A program made the translations under genes and the position numbers. Below are positions 34,499 to 43,327 of a stretch of DNA of 64,000 nucleotides, in pieces. The DNA comes from Pseudomonas putida (GTDB taxonomy: Bacteria; Pseudomonadota; Gammaproteobacteria; Pseudomonadales; Pseudomonadaceae). Position 1 is the first letter of the stretch, and each line of letters begins with the position of its first letter. The notes under the pieces were generated by a model, which made no database searches, was not told the origin of the DNA, and was given only the letters and a program-made list of their open reading frames with translations. The DNA lies in the NCBI RefSeq assembly GCF_002906855.1, contig NZ_MINI01000038.1:1550001-1614000 (forward strand), in the 5' to 3' direction.

Positions 34499-35677
34499 TC
34501 AAGCTCGACGGGTACCCAGCCAGTAGAACACCCCTGCCAGTATCACCGACATCACCAGCAGGTAGAAGATCACCCCCGGCCACCATCGCCCCAGGGCAAA
34601 CCCCGCCAGCACCGGCCCCAGCGCTGCCCCGAGGTTGGACAGGTTCTGCGCCCCGTAATACACCCCGCGCAGGTGCTCCGGTGCAATCAGGTCGATGAAC
34701 ATGTACTCGGCAGGGATGACGATGATCTCGCCCAAAGTGAATACCAGCATCGCCAGGCACCAGGCCACGGCCGACCCGGCCATGGCGAACCCCAGCAACC
34801 CGGCGATGAACAACGCCATGCCGGCCAGCAGCCAGGGCATCAGCTGCTGGCGGGCAATGCGCCGGCCGATCAGGTACTGCAGGGCAATCACCGTGACCGC
34901 GTTGGTGGTCACCAGGTAGCCGACCAGCCGCGCCGCCTCGCTGGCGCTGCTGGTCACCACCAGATATTGAGACAGATAAGCGGTGAACTGGCCGAACACC
35001 ACCGCGCTCAGTACGCCGCCCAAGGTGAAGCACACCAGCCGGCGGTCACGCGCCAGCCCCAGCGCCACCTGGCTGAACCCGACGCCCGGCTGCTCTTGGG
35101 CGCTGGCCTGCAGCCCACGGTCGCCGAGCCGCCAGTAGGCCAGGCACATGCCCAGGCCGGTCAGCGCCGAGGCAATGAAAGGCAGGTGATCGTCCAACTC
35201 CAGCATGGCCACGCCGAGCAGCGGGCCGACGGCATAACCGACGTTGCTCAGGGTGTACTTGATAGCGAACACCTCGGCCCGTTGCTCCACCGGCAGCAAC
35301 GCGCAGAAGCCGGCCTTGGCGGCGATGTCGACCACTGCCAGGGCCAGGTTGATCAGCACCAGGCAGGTGAAGAACAGCCACACCGAACGGCCGGCGATGG
35401 CCGCCACGAAGGCGAGGGCGAAGACCAGGGTGCTGGCGCTGACCAGGGTGTGGTTGCGCACGGTGTCGACCAGGTGCCCGCCGTACAGGCTCAGCAGCGA
35501 GGCTACGATCAATGCGCCACCGATCAGCAGGCCGATCTGGCCGACCGACAGCTGGAAGTTGTCAGCCAGGTAGACGACCAGGTAGGGCAGGGTGAGGGCC
35601 CGGGCCACGGTGAGGGTGAAGGTGGTGGCCAGCAGCAGGCGGACACTGGCGGGGTAGCCTTTCAGGGCGGCGAGCAT
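34499..35677 (-). CDS. MFS transporter
   Basis: 392-residue, 12-helix major facilitator: MLAALKGYPASVRLLLATTF, loop 2-3 motif GGHLVDTVRNHTLV, and helix-rich remainder with MFIDLIAPEHLRGVYYGAQNL in the second half, typical of MdtH/YdeE-like drug exporters. The ATG at 35677 follows aaggacg. It is divergent from the GntR gene with 151 bases between, so it could be a second target of that regulator. No substrate can be assigned. Confidence 0.87.
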   Translation of the reverse strand: MLAALKGYPASVRLLLATTFTLTVARALTLPYLVVYLADNFQLSVGQIGLLIGGALIVASLLSLYGGHLVDTVRNHTLVSASTLVFALAFVAAIAGRSVWLFFTCLVLINLALAVVDIAAKAGFCALLPVEQRAEVFAIKYTLSNVGYAVGPLLGVAMLELDDHLPFIASALTGLGMCLAYWRLGDRGLQASAQEQPGVGFSQVALGLARDRRLVCFTLGGVLSAVVFGQFTAYLSQYLVVTSSASEAARLVGYLVTTNAVTVIALQYLIGRRIARQQLMPWLLAGMALFIAGLLGFAMAGSAVAWCLAMLVFTLGEIIVIPAEYMFIDLIAPEHLRGVYYGAQNLSNLGAALGPVLAGFALGRWWPGVIFYLLVMSVILAGVFYWLGTRRA

Positions 35678-35797
35678 TACCACGTCCTTGTTGTGGGTTT
35701 TTGCGATGCTTGAGGATAAGTGAGGCCGGCAACGGCGACCAGCCGAGGATTGACAGCCCTGACCTTGCGGGGGAATACTCTCCGAAAAATTCATATA

Positions 35798-35809
35798 TAT
35801 GTCTACATA
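35798..35809. promoter_or_regulatory. Inverted repeat tatgt-ct-acata upstream of the GntR gene
   Basis: Sits 20 bases upstream of the regulator ATG in the gap shared with the divergent MFS gene. Short AT-rich inverted repeats of this type are usual operators for HutC-subfamily GntR proteins. Confidence 0.5.
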
Positions 35810-35828
35810 ACAAGACGAGAGCCGACCC

Positions 35829-36560
35829 ATGCACCCACTGTCCGGTGATGCTCGACTGCCACGCTATCAACAGCTGCGCGATCACCTGATCGAGCAGATC
35901 GCCAACAACCGCTGGCGCCCTGGCGAAGCCATTCCGACCGAAGCCGCCCTGGCCACCGAGTTCGACATGTCCGTCGGTACGGTGCGCAAGGCCGTGGACG
36001 TGCTGGTCGCCGAAGGCGTGCTGGAGCGTCAGCAGGGCCGCGGCACGTTCATCCGTCGCCCGCAGTTCCAGTCTTCGCTGTTCCGCTTCTTTCGCTTTGA
36101 AAGCGCCACCGGCGAGCGACTGATGCCGGAAAGCCGCATCCTCTCGATCGAGCCGGTACCGGCACCGTCGGCCGTTGCCGAAGCGCTGGGCCTGGCCGCC
36201 GAGGCCGAGGTCATTCGCATTGTCCGTACCCGTCTGCTCGGCGCCCAGCCGGTGCTTGCCGAGGAAATCTGGCTGCCGCGCCAGACCTTCCAGCCGCTGC
36301 TCGACGTCGATCTGGACAGCAAAGGCCCGCTGCTCTACCCGATCTACGAGGAGCTGTGCGGCCAGGTAGTCGCCTACGCCGAAGAGACCCTGACCGCCGA
36401 AGCGGTCGATGCGGTCCATGGTCGCTTGCTGCAACTGCCGGCCGACAGCCCGGTGGTGGTGATCGAGCGCCTGGCCCGCGATTACGCCGGCAAACCGCTG
36501 GAATGGCGCCGCTCGCGCGGTCACGCGCAGCACTTCCGCTACCGCGTCGACATTCGCTGA
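35829..36560 (+). CDS. GntR family regulator, HutC/UTRA type
   Basis: 243 residues: N-terminal winged HTH (QQLRDHLIEQIANNRWRPGE, then TEFDMSVGTVRKAVDVLVAE) and a C-terminal UTRA effector domain (residues ~90-240; RILSIEPVPAPSAVAEALGL ... RLARDYAGKPLEWRRSRGHA). HutC-type proteins usually repress a catabolic operon and are released by a pathway intermediate. The following MFS and amidohydrolase genes, 102 bases downstream on the same strand, are the likely targets. Confidence 0.9.
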   Translation: MHPLSGDARLPRYQQLRDHLIEQIANNRWRPGEAIPTEAALATEFDMSVGTVRKAVDVLVAEGVLERQQGRGTFIRRPQFQSSLFRFFRFESATGERLMPESRILSIEPVPAPSAVAEALGLAAEAEVIRIVRTRLLGAQPVLAEEIWLPRQTFQPLLDVDLDSKGPLLYPIYEELCGQVVAYAEETLTAEAVDAVHGRLLQLPADSPVVVIERLARDYAGKPLEWRRSRGHAQHFRYRVDIR

Positions 36561-36662
36561 GCCGTTAAACCGGCCGCGTTACCCGTTACCCGTCTGCGCC
36601 GTTCTGCCACGGCGCAGTGGCTTCGCCTGCCCGCAACACTTACAACTAGAAGGATAACAATC

Positions 36663-37937
36663 ATGTTCAGCTGGTATCGCCAGATCACTTCACGGGAACG
36701 CAAGACGTTCTGGGCCTGTTTCGGTGGCTGGTCGCTCGATGCGCTGGAAGTGCAGATGTTCGGCCTGGCCATCCCCGCGCTGATCGCCGCGTTCTCCCTG
36801 ACCAAGGGTGATGCCGGCCTGATCAGCGGCCTGACCCTGGTCACCTCGGCGATCGGTGGCTGGCTCGGCGGCACCCTGTCGGACCGCTATGGCCGGGTGC
36901 GGACCCTGCAGTGGATGATCCTCTGGTTTTCCTTCTTCACCTTCCTCTCGGCGTTCGTCACCGGCTTCTACCCGCTGCTGTTCGTCAAGGCCATGCAGGG
37001 CTTCGGCATCGGTGGCGAGTGGGCGGCTGGCGCGGTGTTGATGGCCGAGACCATCAACCCGAAGTACCGCGGCAAGGTCATGGGCACTGTCCAGAGCGCC
37101 TGGGCCGTGGGCTGGGGCCTGGCGGTGGGCCTGTTCACCCTGATCTATTCGCTGGTGCCGGCTGAGTACGCCTGGCGGGTGATGTTCTTCGTCGGCCTGC
37201 TGCCGTCGCTGCTGATCATCTGGGTGCGCCGCAACGTGCCGGAGCCAGACAGCTTCCAGCGCCTGCAAAAGGACAAGGCCATTCCCGGCAGCTTCTTCAA
37301 GTCAATGTCCGGCATTTTCCGTCCGGAACTGCTGCGCGTTACCCTGCTCGGCGGCCTGCTGGGCCTGGGTGCCCACGGTGGTTACCACGCGGTGATGACC
37401 TGGCTGCCGACCTTCCTCAAGACCGAACGCAACTTGTCGGTCCTGAACTCCGGTGGCTACCTGGCGGTGATCATCTTCGCCTTCTGGTGTGGTTGCGTGG
37501 CCAGTGGCCTGCTGATCGACCGTATCGGCCGCCGCAAGAACATCCTGCTGTTCGCGCTGTGCTGCGTACTCACCGTGCAGGCCTATGTGTTCTTCCCGCT
37601 GACCAATACCCAGATGCTGTTCCTCGGCTTCCCGCTGGGCTTCTTCGCCGCCGGCATCCCGGCCAGCCTGGGGGCGTTCTTCAACGAGCTGTACCCGGCC
37701 GACGTGCGCGGTGCCGGGGTCGGCTTCTGCTACAACTTCGGCCGCGTGCTGTCGGCGGTGTTCCCGTTCCTGGTCGGCCACATGAGCGAATCCATGTCGC
37801 TGGGTAGCGCGATCGGTATCGATGCTGGCATCGCCTACGGCGTGGCCATGCTAGCCGCGCTGTGCCTGCCGGAAACCCGTGGGCGCAACCTCGAAGCCAC
37901 GCCTGCGCCGGCAATGGCTGGCGCTGTTGCCAAGTAA
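36663..37937 (+). CDS. MFS transporter, organic/aromatic acid:H+ symporter type
   Basis: 424 residues, 12 helices. Starts MFSWYRQITSRERKTFWACF, then GWSLDALEVQMFGLAIPALI with the D-x-x-E acidic helix-1 motif and GTLSDRYGRVRTLQ as the loop 2-3 motif. IGGEWAAGAVLMAE and PADVRGAGVGFCYN are typical of the sialate/aromatic-acid symporters (SHS/AAHS). The ATG follows agaagg. It probably imports the substrate of the adjacent hydrolase; the real compound is unknown. Confidence 0.88.
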   Translation: MFSWYRQITSRERKTFWACFGGWSLDALEVQMFGLAIPALIAAFSLTKGDAGLISGLTLVTSAIGGWLGGTLSDRYGRVRTLQWMILWFSFFTFLSAFVTGFYPLLFVKAMQGFGIGGEWAAGAVLMAETINPKYRGKVMGTVQSAWAVGWGLAVGLFTLIYSLVPAEYAWRVMFFVGLLPSLLIIWVRRNVPEPDSFQRLQKDKAIPGSFFKSMSGIFRPELLRVTLLGGLLGLGAHGGYHAVMTWLPTFLKTERNLSVLNSGGYLAVIIFAFWCGCVASGLLIDRIGRRKNILLFALCCVLTVQAYVFFPLTNTQMLFLGFPLGFFAAGIPASLGAFFNELYPADVRGAGVGFCYNFGRVLSAVFPFLVGHMSESMSLGSAIGIDAGIAYGVAMLAALCLPETRGRNLEATPAPAMAGAVAK

Positions 37938-37948
37938 CCTGTCCTGTG

Positions 37949-38788
37949 ATGACCATGCCCGACGTTCCTGTTTCACACCTGACCGCCATCGACAGCCATG
38001 CCCACGTGTTCAGGCGTGGGCTGAACCTGGCCAGCGAGCGGCGTTACGCGCCCAGCTACGATGCGCCGCTGGGCGATTACCTGGGCCAGTTGCTGGCCCA
38101 TGGTTTCAGCCATGGCGTACTGGTGCAGCCCAGTTTCCTGGGCACCGACAACCGCTACTTGCTCAGCGCCCTGCAGAACGTGCCGGGGCAACTGCGCGGG
38201 GTGGTGATGCTTGACCGGGGCGTCGAGCGCGAGACCTTGCAGGAGATGGATCGGCTTGGGGTCAGGGGCGTGCGCCTGAACCTCATGGGCCAGGGCCTTC
38301 CAGACCTGACGGGCGACGAATGGCGGCCCCTGCTGGAGCGCATCGGCGAGCAGGGCTGGCATCTGGAACTGCACCGCCATGTGGCGGATATTCCTGCGCT
38401 GGTGCGCGCGCTCGAGCCTTATGGCCTGGATATCGTCGTCGATCACTTTGGCCGCCCCGATGCCCGTCTGGGCTTGGGGCAGCCGGGCTTTGCCGAACTG
38501 TTGACGCTGGGCGGCAAGGGCAAGGTGTGGGTCAAGGTGTCGGGTATCTACCGGCTGGAAGGCACGCCGGAGCAGAACCTGGCGTTTGCACGCCAGGCCC
38601 TGTGTGCTCTGGAAACTCACTACGGTGCCGAGCGGCTGATGTGGGGCAGTGACTGGCCGCATACCCAGCATGAGTCAGCGGTGAGCTTTGCCAGGGTAGT
38701 CGAGCAGTTCGATGCCTTGGGCTGCTCGGCTGAATTGCGCCGGGCGCTGCTGGTGGATACCGCGCGGAAGCTGTTCGGGTTCGAGTGA
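37949..38788 (+). CDS. Amidohydrolase-2 family hydrolase (PDC/lactone hydrolase-like)
   Basis: 279-residue TIM-barrel metal hydrolase: metal-binding H-x-H in AIDSHAHVFRRGL, His in WHLELHRHVADI, DIVVDHFGRPD, and the late Asp in LMWGSDWPHTQHES. These place it with 2-pyrone-4,6-dicarboxylate hydrolase (LigI) and 4-sulfomuconolactone hydrolase, which open lactone rings. It starts 11 bases after the MFS stop, so the two form an operon behind the GntR gene. ATG at 37949; an ATG two codons on is equally possible. No other enzyme of a lignin pathway is nearby. Confidence 0.85.
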   Translation: MTMPDVPVSHLTAIDSHAHVFRRGLNLASERRYAPSYDAPLGDYLGQLLAHGFSHGVLVQPSFLGTDNRYLLSALQNVPGQLRGVVMLDRGVERETLQEMDRLGVRGVRLNLMGQGLPDLTGDEWRPLLERIGEQGWHLELHRHVADIPALVRALEPYGLDIVVDHFGRPDARLGLGQPGFAELLTLGGKGKVWVKVSGIYRLEGTPEQNLAFARQALCALETHYGAERLMWGSDWPHTQHESAVSFARVVEQFDALGCSAELRRALLVDTARKLFGFE

Positions 38789-38798
38789 TGTAGTGTTT

Positions 38799-38906
38799 GT
38801 GCCGGCCTCTTCGCGGGGCAAGCCCGCTCCTACAGGTTTCGCATTGTCCCTGGGGCACGCGCAATACCTGTAGGAGCGGGCTTGCCCCGCGAAGAGGCGG
38901 CACAGG
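38799..38906. repeat. Inverted pair of REP elements
   Basis: Two near-identical ~39-bp REPs facing each other (38799-38836 and 38867-38906), gtgccggcctcttcgcgggg...cctacagg and its complement, between the amidohydrolase and the convergent chemoreceptor gene. A typical P. putida REPIN. Confidence 0.9.
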
Positions 38907-38910
38907 AAAA

Positions 38911-40830
38911 TCAGAAGCGGAACCGGCTGATCATCTGCTGCAACTGCCCACCCAACCGCGCCAGCTCCACACTGGACACCGAAGTCTGCTGACTGGCCTC
39001 GGCGGTCTGTTCGGAAATATCCCGCACCGTCACCACGCTGCGGCTGATCTCTTCAGCCACTGCGCTCTGCTGCTCCGAGGCCGCCGCAATCTGCTGGTTC
39101 ATCAGCTGAATCGCCGACACACGCTGGGTAATCCCCTCCAGCGCAACCCCGGCCTCACGCACCAGCGCCACGCTGCTTTCGGTCAGGCTCTGGCTCTGCT
39201 CCATCAACTCGCTCACCGAACGGGTGCCGTCCTCAAGGCTGCCAATTGCCGACTCGATCTCCAGTGTCGACGCCTGGGTACGCTGTGCCAGGCTGCGCAC
39301 TTCATCGGCCACCACTGCAAAACCACGGCCCGCTTCACCGGCCCGTGCCGCTTCGATGGCGGCATTGAGCGCCAGCAGGTTGGTCTGTTCGGCCACGGCC
39401 TTGATCACGTCCATGACCTTGCCGATACGCTGGCTCTCGGTGCGCAGTGCCCCCATGGCTTCGCCAGTGGCCTCTACCTGGCTGGCCAGGCGACTGATCT
39501 GGGCCACGGCGCGGTTGACCACGCCGTCGCCTTCACGGGCTTCTTCGTCAGTGGCGCTGGCGGCCGCAGAGGCTTCACCGGCATTGCGCGCCACTTCATG
39601 CACGGTGGCAGCCATTTCCTGCATGGCCGTGGCCACCTGGTCGGTTTCCACCTTCTGGCTGTTGGCACCGGCGCTGGTCTGCTCGGTGATCGCCGAAAGC
39701 TCCTCGGTGGCGCTGGCAATCTGCGAAATGCCATCGCGCACCTGGGCGATCAGCTCGCGCAGGTTGCGGGTCATGCCTTGCAGTGCGTTCTGCAACTGGC
39801 CGACTTCGTCGCGGCGGCGGCTGGTGGGTTGTTCGCTAAGGTCACCGGCAGCGACCTGTTCCATGGCCTTGAGTGCCTGACGCAGCGGCTGGCTGATCTG
39901 CCGGGCAATGACCACGGCAGCCAGGGCGCCGATCAGCAAGGCGAGCAGGGTGGTGGCGATTTGCAGGGTACGGGCGAAGTGGCTGTCCTTGGCGACCAGC
40001 ACAGCCTGGTCATCCAGCAGTTGGCCGATGACACCATTGAGGGTCTCGATGTCGTTGGCCATGGCGGTGCGGTAGCCCACCAGGTGGCTGACCTCGCCAC
40101 GGAATGCCTCGACGGCCTTCGCATAGGCTTGTACCTGCTGCTCCAGCTGCTGGAACTGCTGCGGGAAATTGCCGTTGAACCGGGCGACTAGCCCGGGCAG
40201 GTCATCCACAGTGGTGGCGATCTGGGCGTTCATCAGCTTCTCGGTCTCGGCGTTGGTGTTACCGGTATAACCGCGAACGTGGTAGCGCAGCAGAATCAGG
40301 TTTTCGCGAATCTGGTTGATCGCCTCAATGCGCACGAACCGCTGCTCGGCATCGGGCAAGGCACGCACCTGATTGCGAATCAGCTCGATGCTGGCGAACG
40401 ACTGGGTGGCCAGCACGCCCATTTCCTTCTGCGCGGCGCGCATCTTTTCATAGGAGCGGAAACTGGCGGCCTGGTTGCTGCTGTAGCCCTGCAGTGCCTG
40501 GTCGGCGGTATTGAGCAGCGCATGGGTCTGCGCCTTGATCATCACCTCGCGCAGCTTTTGCAGTGTCGGCTTGAAGGCCTCCAGCGCAACCTGCAGTTGC
40601 TTGCTCTCGGCTGGAGCGCCGTTGGCCATGGCGTGACGCAAGCGCGCTTCGCGCAAGTCGCCGAGGGCGTCGTTGATGCGCGAAACATCGCTGACCACCT
40701 CGCTGCGCCGTACCAGGCTGCCCAGGCCGTCCCAGCTGATCAGCGACTGCACGAGTGTCAGGCACAGCACCAGGCCGAAACCGAGGAAGAGTTTATGAGC
40801 GATCCTGAGGTCGCCAAACCAGGTAAACAT
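38911..40830 (-). CDS. Methyl-accepting chemotaxis protein with helical bimodular (HBM) sensor
   Basis: 639 residues. First membrane span LFLGFGLVLCLTLVQSLIS at 14-32; a ~250-residue all-helical periplasmic domain follows, with regular charged helices (EVVSDVSRINDALGDLREAR), matching the HBM domain of McpS-type receptors. Second span TTLLALLIGALAAVVIA near 291, HAMP with RRRDEVGQLQNALQ, and a cytoplasmic hairpin with the conserved AEQTNLLALNAAIEAARAGE tip (~470). HBM receptors bind organic acids such as TCA intermediates; its ligand is unknown. The nearby acid transporter and hydrolase genes are suggestive only. Confidence 0.92.
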   Translation of the reverse strand: MFTWFGDLRIAHKLFLGFGLVLCLTLVQSLISWDGLGSLVRRSEVVSDVSRINDALGDLREARLRHAMANGAPAESKQLQVALEAFKPTLQKLREVMIKAQTHALLNTADQALQGYSSNQAASFRSYEKMRAAQKEMGVLATQSFASIELIRNQVRALPDAEQRFVRIEAINQIRENLILLRYHVRGYTGNTNAETEKLMNAQIATTVDDLPGLVARFNGNFPQQFQQLEQQVQAYAKAVEAFRGEVSHLVGYRTAMANDIETLNGVIGQLLDDQAVLVAKDSHFARTLQIATTLLALLIGALAAVVIARQISQPLRQALKAMEQVAAGDLSEQPTSRRRDEVGQLQNALQGMTRNLRELIAQVRDGISQIASATEELSAITEQTSAGANSQKVETDQVATAMQEMAATVHEVARNAGEASAAASATDEEAREGDGVVNRAVAQISRLASQVEATGEAMGALRTESQRIGKVMDVIKAVAEQTNLLALNAAIEAARAGEAGRGFAVVADEVRSLAQRTQASTLEIESAIGSLEDGTRSVSELMEQSQSLTESSVALVREAGVALEGITQRVSAIQLMNQQIAAASEQQSAVAEEISRSVVTVRDISEQTAEASQQTSVSSVELARLGGQLQQMISRFRF

Positions 40831-40890
40831 TACTGCCGAGCTCCTTTTCTTGTGCGTTGGAGGAGACCTGAGGTCTGTTCCTTCTGCTAG

Positions 40891-40906
40891 ATATAGTCAT
40901 CTATAT
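40891..40906. promoter_or_regulatory. Inverted repeat atatag-tcat-ctatat upstream of the chemoreceptor
   Basis: Perfect 6-bp arms about 60 bases upstream of the MCP start on the minus strand. A candidate operator; the binding protein is unknown. Confidence 0.4.
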
Positions 40907-40956
40907 GAATTATCGGCGTGAGTGACTGAATCTGAACAGTGATTGAGCGGAAATTA

Positions 40957-40971
40957 ATATCACTGTGATAT
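40957..40971. promoter_or_regulatory. Perfect inverted repeat atatcac-t-gtgatat
   Basis: Lies in the 266-base gap between the divergent MCP and LplT-PlsC genes. The 13-mer atatcactgtgat is shared exactly with 11382-11394. Confidence 0.45.
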
Positions 40972-41096
40972 CAAGGTGTGAGCGGGTTCCTGAATTGCCT
41001 CGTGTTCCTTGCCATGCGCAAGCATTCCCATGCAGATTTGTGGCTCGCAGCGCTCCGCGTGCCTCCAATGACAAAAGACACTCAGGAACAAGGACG

Positions 41097-42974
41097 ATGA
41101 GTCACCCCTCGCAATTCACCTTGCTTCGCAAGCGGCGTTTCCTGCCGTTCTTCGTCACCCAGTTGCTGGGTGCCTTCAACGACAACCTGTTCAAGCAGTC
41201 TCTGATCCTGGCGATCCTGTTCAAGCTCAGCCTGGGCGACGGCGACCGTTCGATCTGGGTCAACCTCTGCGCGCTGCTGTTCATCTTGCCGTTCTTCCTG
41301 TTCTCGGCGCTGGGCGGGCAGTTCGGCGAGAAGTTCGCCAAGGACGCGCTGATCCGCGCGATCAAGCTGGCCGAAATCGTCATCATGGCGGTCGGCGCCA
41401 TCGGCTTCGTCACCAACCACCTCACACTGATGCTGGTGGCGCTGTTCGGCATGGGCACCCACTCGGCGCTGTTCGGCCCGGTGAAGTACTCGATCCTGCC
41501 CCAGGCCCTGCGTGAAGAAGAGCTGGTCGGTGGTAACGGCCTGGTGGAGATGGGCACCTTCCTCGCCATCCTGGTCGGCACCATTGGCGCCGGGGTGATG
41601 ATGGCCCACGACAGCTACGCCACGGTGGTGGCCGGTGGCGTGGTCGGCACCGCAGTGCTGGGCTACCTGGCCAGCCGCTGGATCCCACGGGCCGCGGCCG
41701 CTTCGCCGCAGATGGCGCTGGACTGGAACATCTTCAAGCAGTCGTGGGTGATCCTGCGCATGGGCCTGGGGCAGACCCCTGCGGTGTCGCGCTCGATCGT
41801 CGGCAACTCGTGGTTCTGGTTCGTCGGTGCCATCTACCTGACGCAGATCCCGACTTATGCTCAGGAGTGGCTGCACGGCGACGAGACCGCCGTGACCCTG
41901 GTGCTGACCCTGTTCTCGGTGGGCATTGCCCTGGGTTCGCTGCTGTGCGAACGCCTCAGCGGGCGCAAGGTGGAAATAGGCCTGGTACCGTTCGGCTCGT
42001 TCGGCCTGACCCTGTTCGGCCTGCTCTGGTGGTGGCACTCGGGGGATGTACCGGCCGGCGCCCAGCCGCACGACTGGCTGGCGCTGCTGGGCATGCACCA
42101 GGCCTGGTGGATCCTGCTGTCGATCGTCGGCCTCGGCGTGTTCGGCGGCTTCTACATCGTGCCGCTGTACGCCCTGATCCAGGCACGCACCGCCGAAGAT
42201 CAGCGGGCCCGGGTGATCGCCTCCAACAACATTCTCAATGCCCTGTTCATGGTGGTCTCGGCAATCTTCACCATCGTCCTGCTGAGCGTGCTCAAACTGA
42301 GTATTCCGCAGCTGTTCCTGGTGGTGTCACTGCTGAACGTGCTGGTCAATGCCTACATCTTCAGGATCGTGCCTGAGTTCACCATGCGCTTCCTGATCTG
42401 GCTGCTCAGCCATTCGATGTACCGCGTGCAGCACCGCGACCTCGAACGCATCCCTGACGAAGGCGCGGCGCTGCTGGTGTGCAACCACGTGTCCTTCGTC
42501 GATGCATTGCTGCTGGGCGGGGCGATCCGCCGGCCGATCCGCTTCGTCATGTACTACAAGATCTACAACCTGCCGGTGCTCAACTTCGTGTTCCGCACGG
42601 CGGGCGCCATTCCGATTGCCGGGCGCAATGAGGACCAGGCCACCTACGAGCGAGCCTTCGCACGTATCGCCGAATACCTGGCGGACGGTGAACTGGTGTG
42701 CATCTTCCCGGAGGGCAAGCTGACCGGCGACGGCGAGATCGATGTGTTCAAGGGGGGCGTCAGCCGTATCCTCGACGAAACCCCGGTGCCGGTGATTCCG
42801 CTGGCGCTGCAGGGCCTGTGGGGGAGCTTCTTCAGCCGCGACCCGGCCAAGGGCTTCTTCAAGCGCCTGTGGTCGCGGGTGACCATCGTGGCCGGCGCCG
42901 CCATCCCGGTGGAGGCGGCGCAGCCAGACGCCTTGCGTGAGCAGGTCAGCCGCTTGCGCGGCGGCCTGCGTTAA
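41097..42974 (+). CDS. LplT-like MFS fused to PlsC-type acyltransferase
   Basis: 625 residues. The N-terminal ~420 are a 12-helix MFS resembling the lysophospholipid flippase LplT (FFVTQLLGAFNDNLFKQSLI is its hallmark). The C-terminal ~200 are a 1-acyl-glycerol-3-phosphate acyltransferase: H-x4-D in LVCNHVSFVDALLLGG and the FPEGKLTGDGEIDVFKGG substrate motif. E. coli splits this over lplT and aas; here no acyl-ACP synthetase domain is present. The expected role is to import lysophospholipid and reacylate it at the inner membrane. The ATG at 41097 follows aagga; upstream in-frame sequence is rejected. Confidence 0.9.
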   Translation: MSHPSQFTLLRKRRFLPFFVTQLLGAFNDNLFKQSLILAILFKLSLGDGDRSIWVNLCALLFILPFFLFSALGGQFGEKFAKDALIRAIKLAEIVIMAVGAIGFVTNHLTLMLVALFGMGTHSALFGPVKYSILPQALREEELVGGNGLVEMGTFLAILVGTIGAGVMMAHDSYATVVAGGVVGTAVLGYLASRWIPRAAAASPQMALDWNIFKQSWVILRMGLGQTPAVSRSIVGNSWFWFVGAIYLTQIPTYAQEWLHGDETAVTLVLTLFSVGIALGSLLCERLSGRKVEIGLVPFGSFGLTLFGLLWWWHSGDVPAGAQPHDWLALLGMHQAWWILLSIVGLGVFGGFYIVPLYALIQARTAEDQRARVIASNNILNALFMVVSAIFTIVLLSVLKLSIPQLFLVVSLLNVLVNAYIFRIVPEFTMRFLIWLLSHSMYRVQHRDLERIPDEGAALLVCNHVSFVDALLLGGAIRRPIRFVMYYKIYNLPVLNFVFRTAGAIPIAGRNEDQATYERAFARIAEYLADGELVCIFPEGKLTGDGEIDVFKGGVSRILDETPVPVIPLALQGLWGSFFSRDPAKGFFKRLWSRVTIVAGAAIPVEAAQPDALREQVSRLRGGLR

Positions 42975-42984
42975 GGCATGGGAA

Positions 42985-43302
42985 TCAGCTGGCGCTGACT
43001 TTCAGGCCGATGAGGCCGGTGACGATCAGCGCCACGCTGGCCAGCCGCACCAGGGCCATCGATTCGCCGAACAGGATTATCCCGGCGATCACCGTGCCGA
43101 CGGCGCCGACGCCGGTCCAGATGGCATAGGCGGTGCCCAGCGGCAGTTCCTTCATGGCCAGGCCCAGCAGGCCCAGGCTGATGGCCATGGCGGCGACGGT
43201 CAGTACGGTAGGCAGGGGTTTGCTGAAGCCGTCGGTGTATTTCAGGCCGACGGCCCAGCCGACCTCGAACAGGCCGGCGAAGAACAGGATGATCCAGGAC
43301 AT
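42985..43302 (-). CDS. sugE: Guanidinium exporter Gdx (SugE, SMR family)
   Basis: 105-residue, four-helix small multidrug resistance protein: MSWIILFFAGLFEVGWAVGL with the essential membrane Glu, GTAYAIWTGVGAVGTVIAG and LIVTGLIGLKVSAS. The K-Y-T-D-G-F-S after helix 1 and W-T-G-V-G-A-V-G place it in the SugE/Gdx branch, now known to exchange guanidinium for protons rather than the EmrE quaternary-amine branch. It is preceded by a guanidine-II riboswitch (43328-43377), which supports that role strongly. Confidence 0.93.
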   Translation of the reverse strand: MSWIILFFAGLFEVGWAVGLKYTDGFSKPLPTVLTVAAMAISLGLLGLAMKELPLGTAYAIWTGVGAVGTVIAGIILFGESMALVRLASVALIVTGLIGLKVSAS

Positions 43303-43327
43303 GATGCGTCTCCATCGTTGCGAATGA

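Noticed and set aside
31871..35713. Very long open frame (~1280 codons) on the plus strand opposite the sensor kinase and MFS genes
   Set aside because: It is antisense to two well-supported genes, is extremely rich in His/Gln/Arg/Gly and has no domain. Long antisense frames are common in GC-rich coding DNA.
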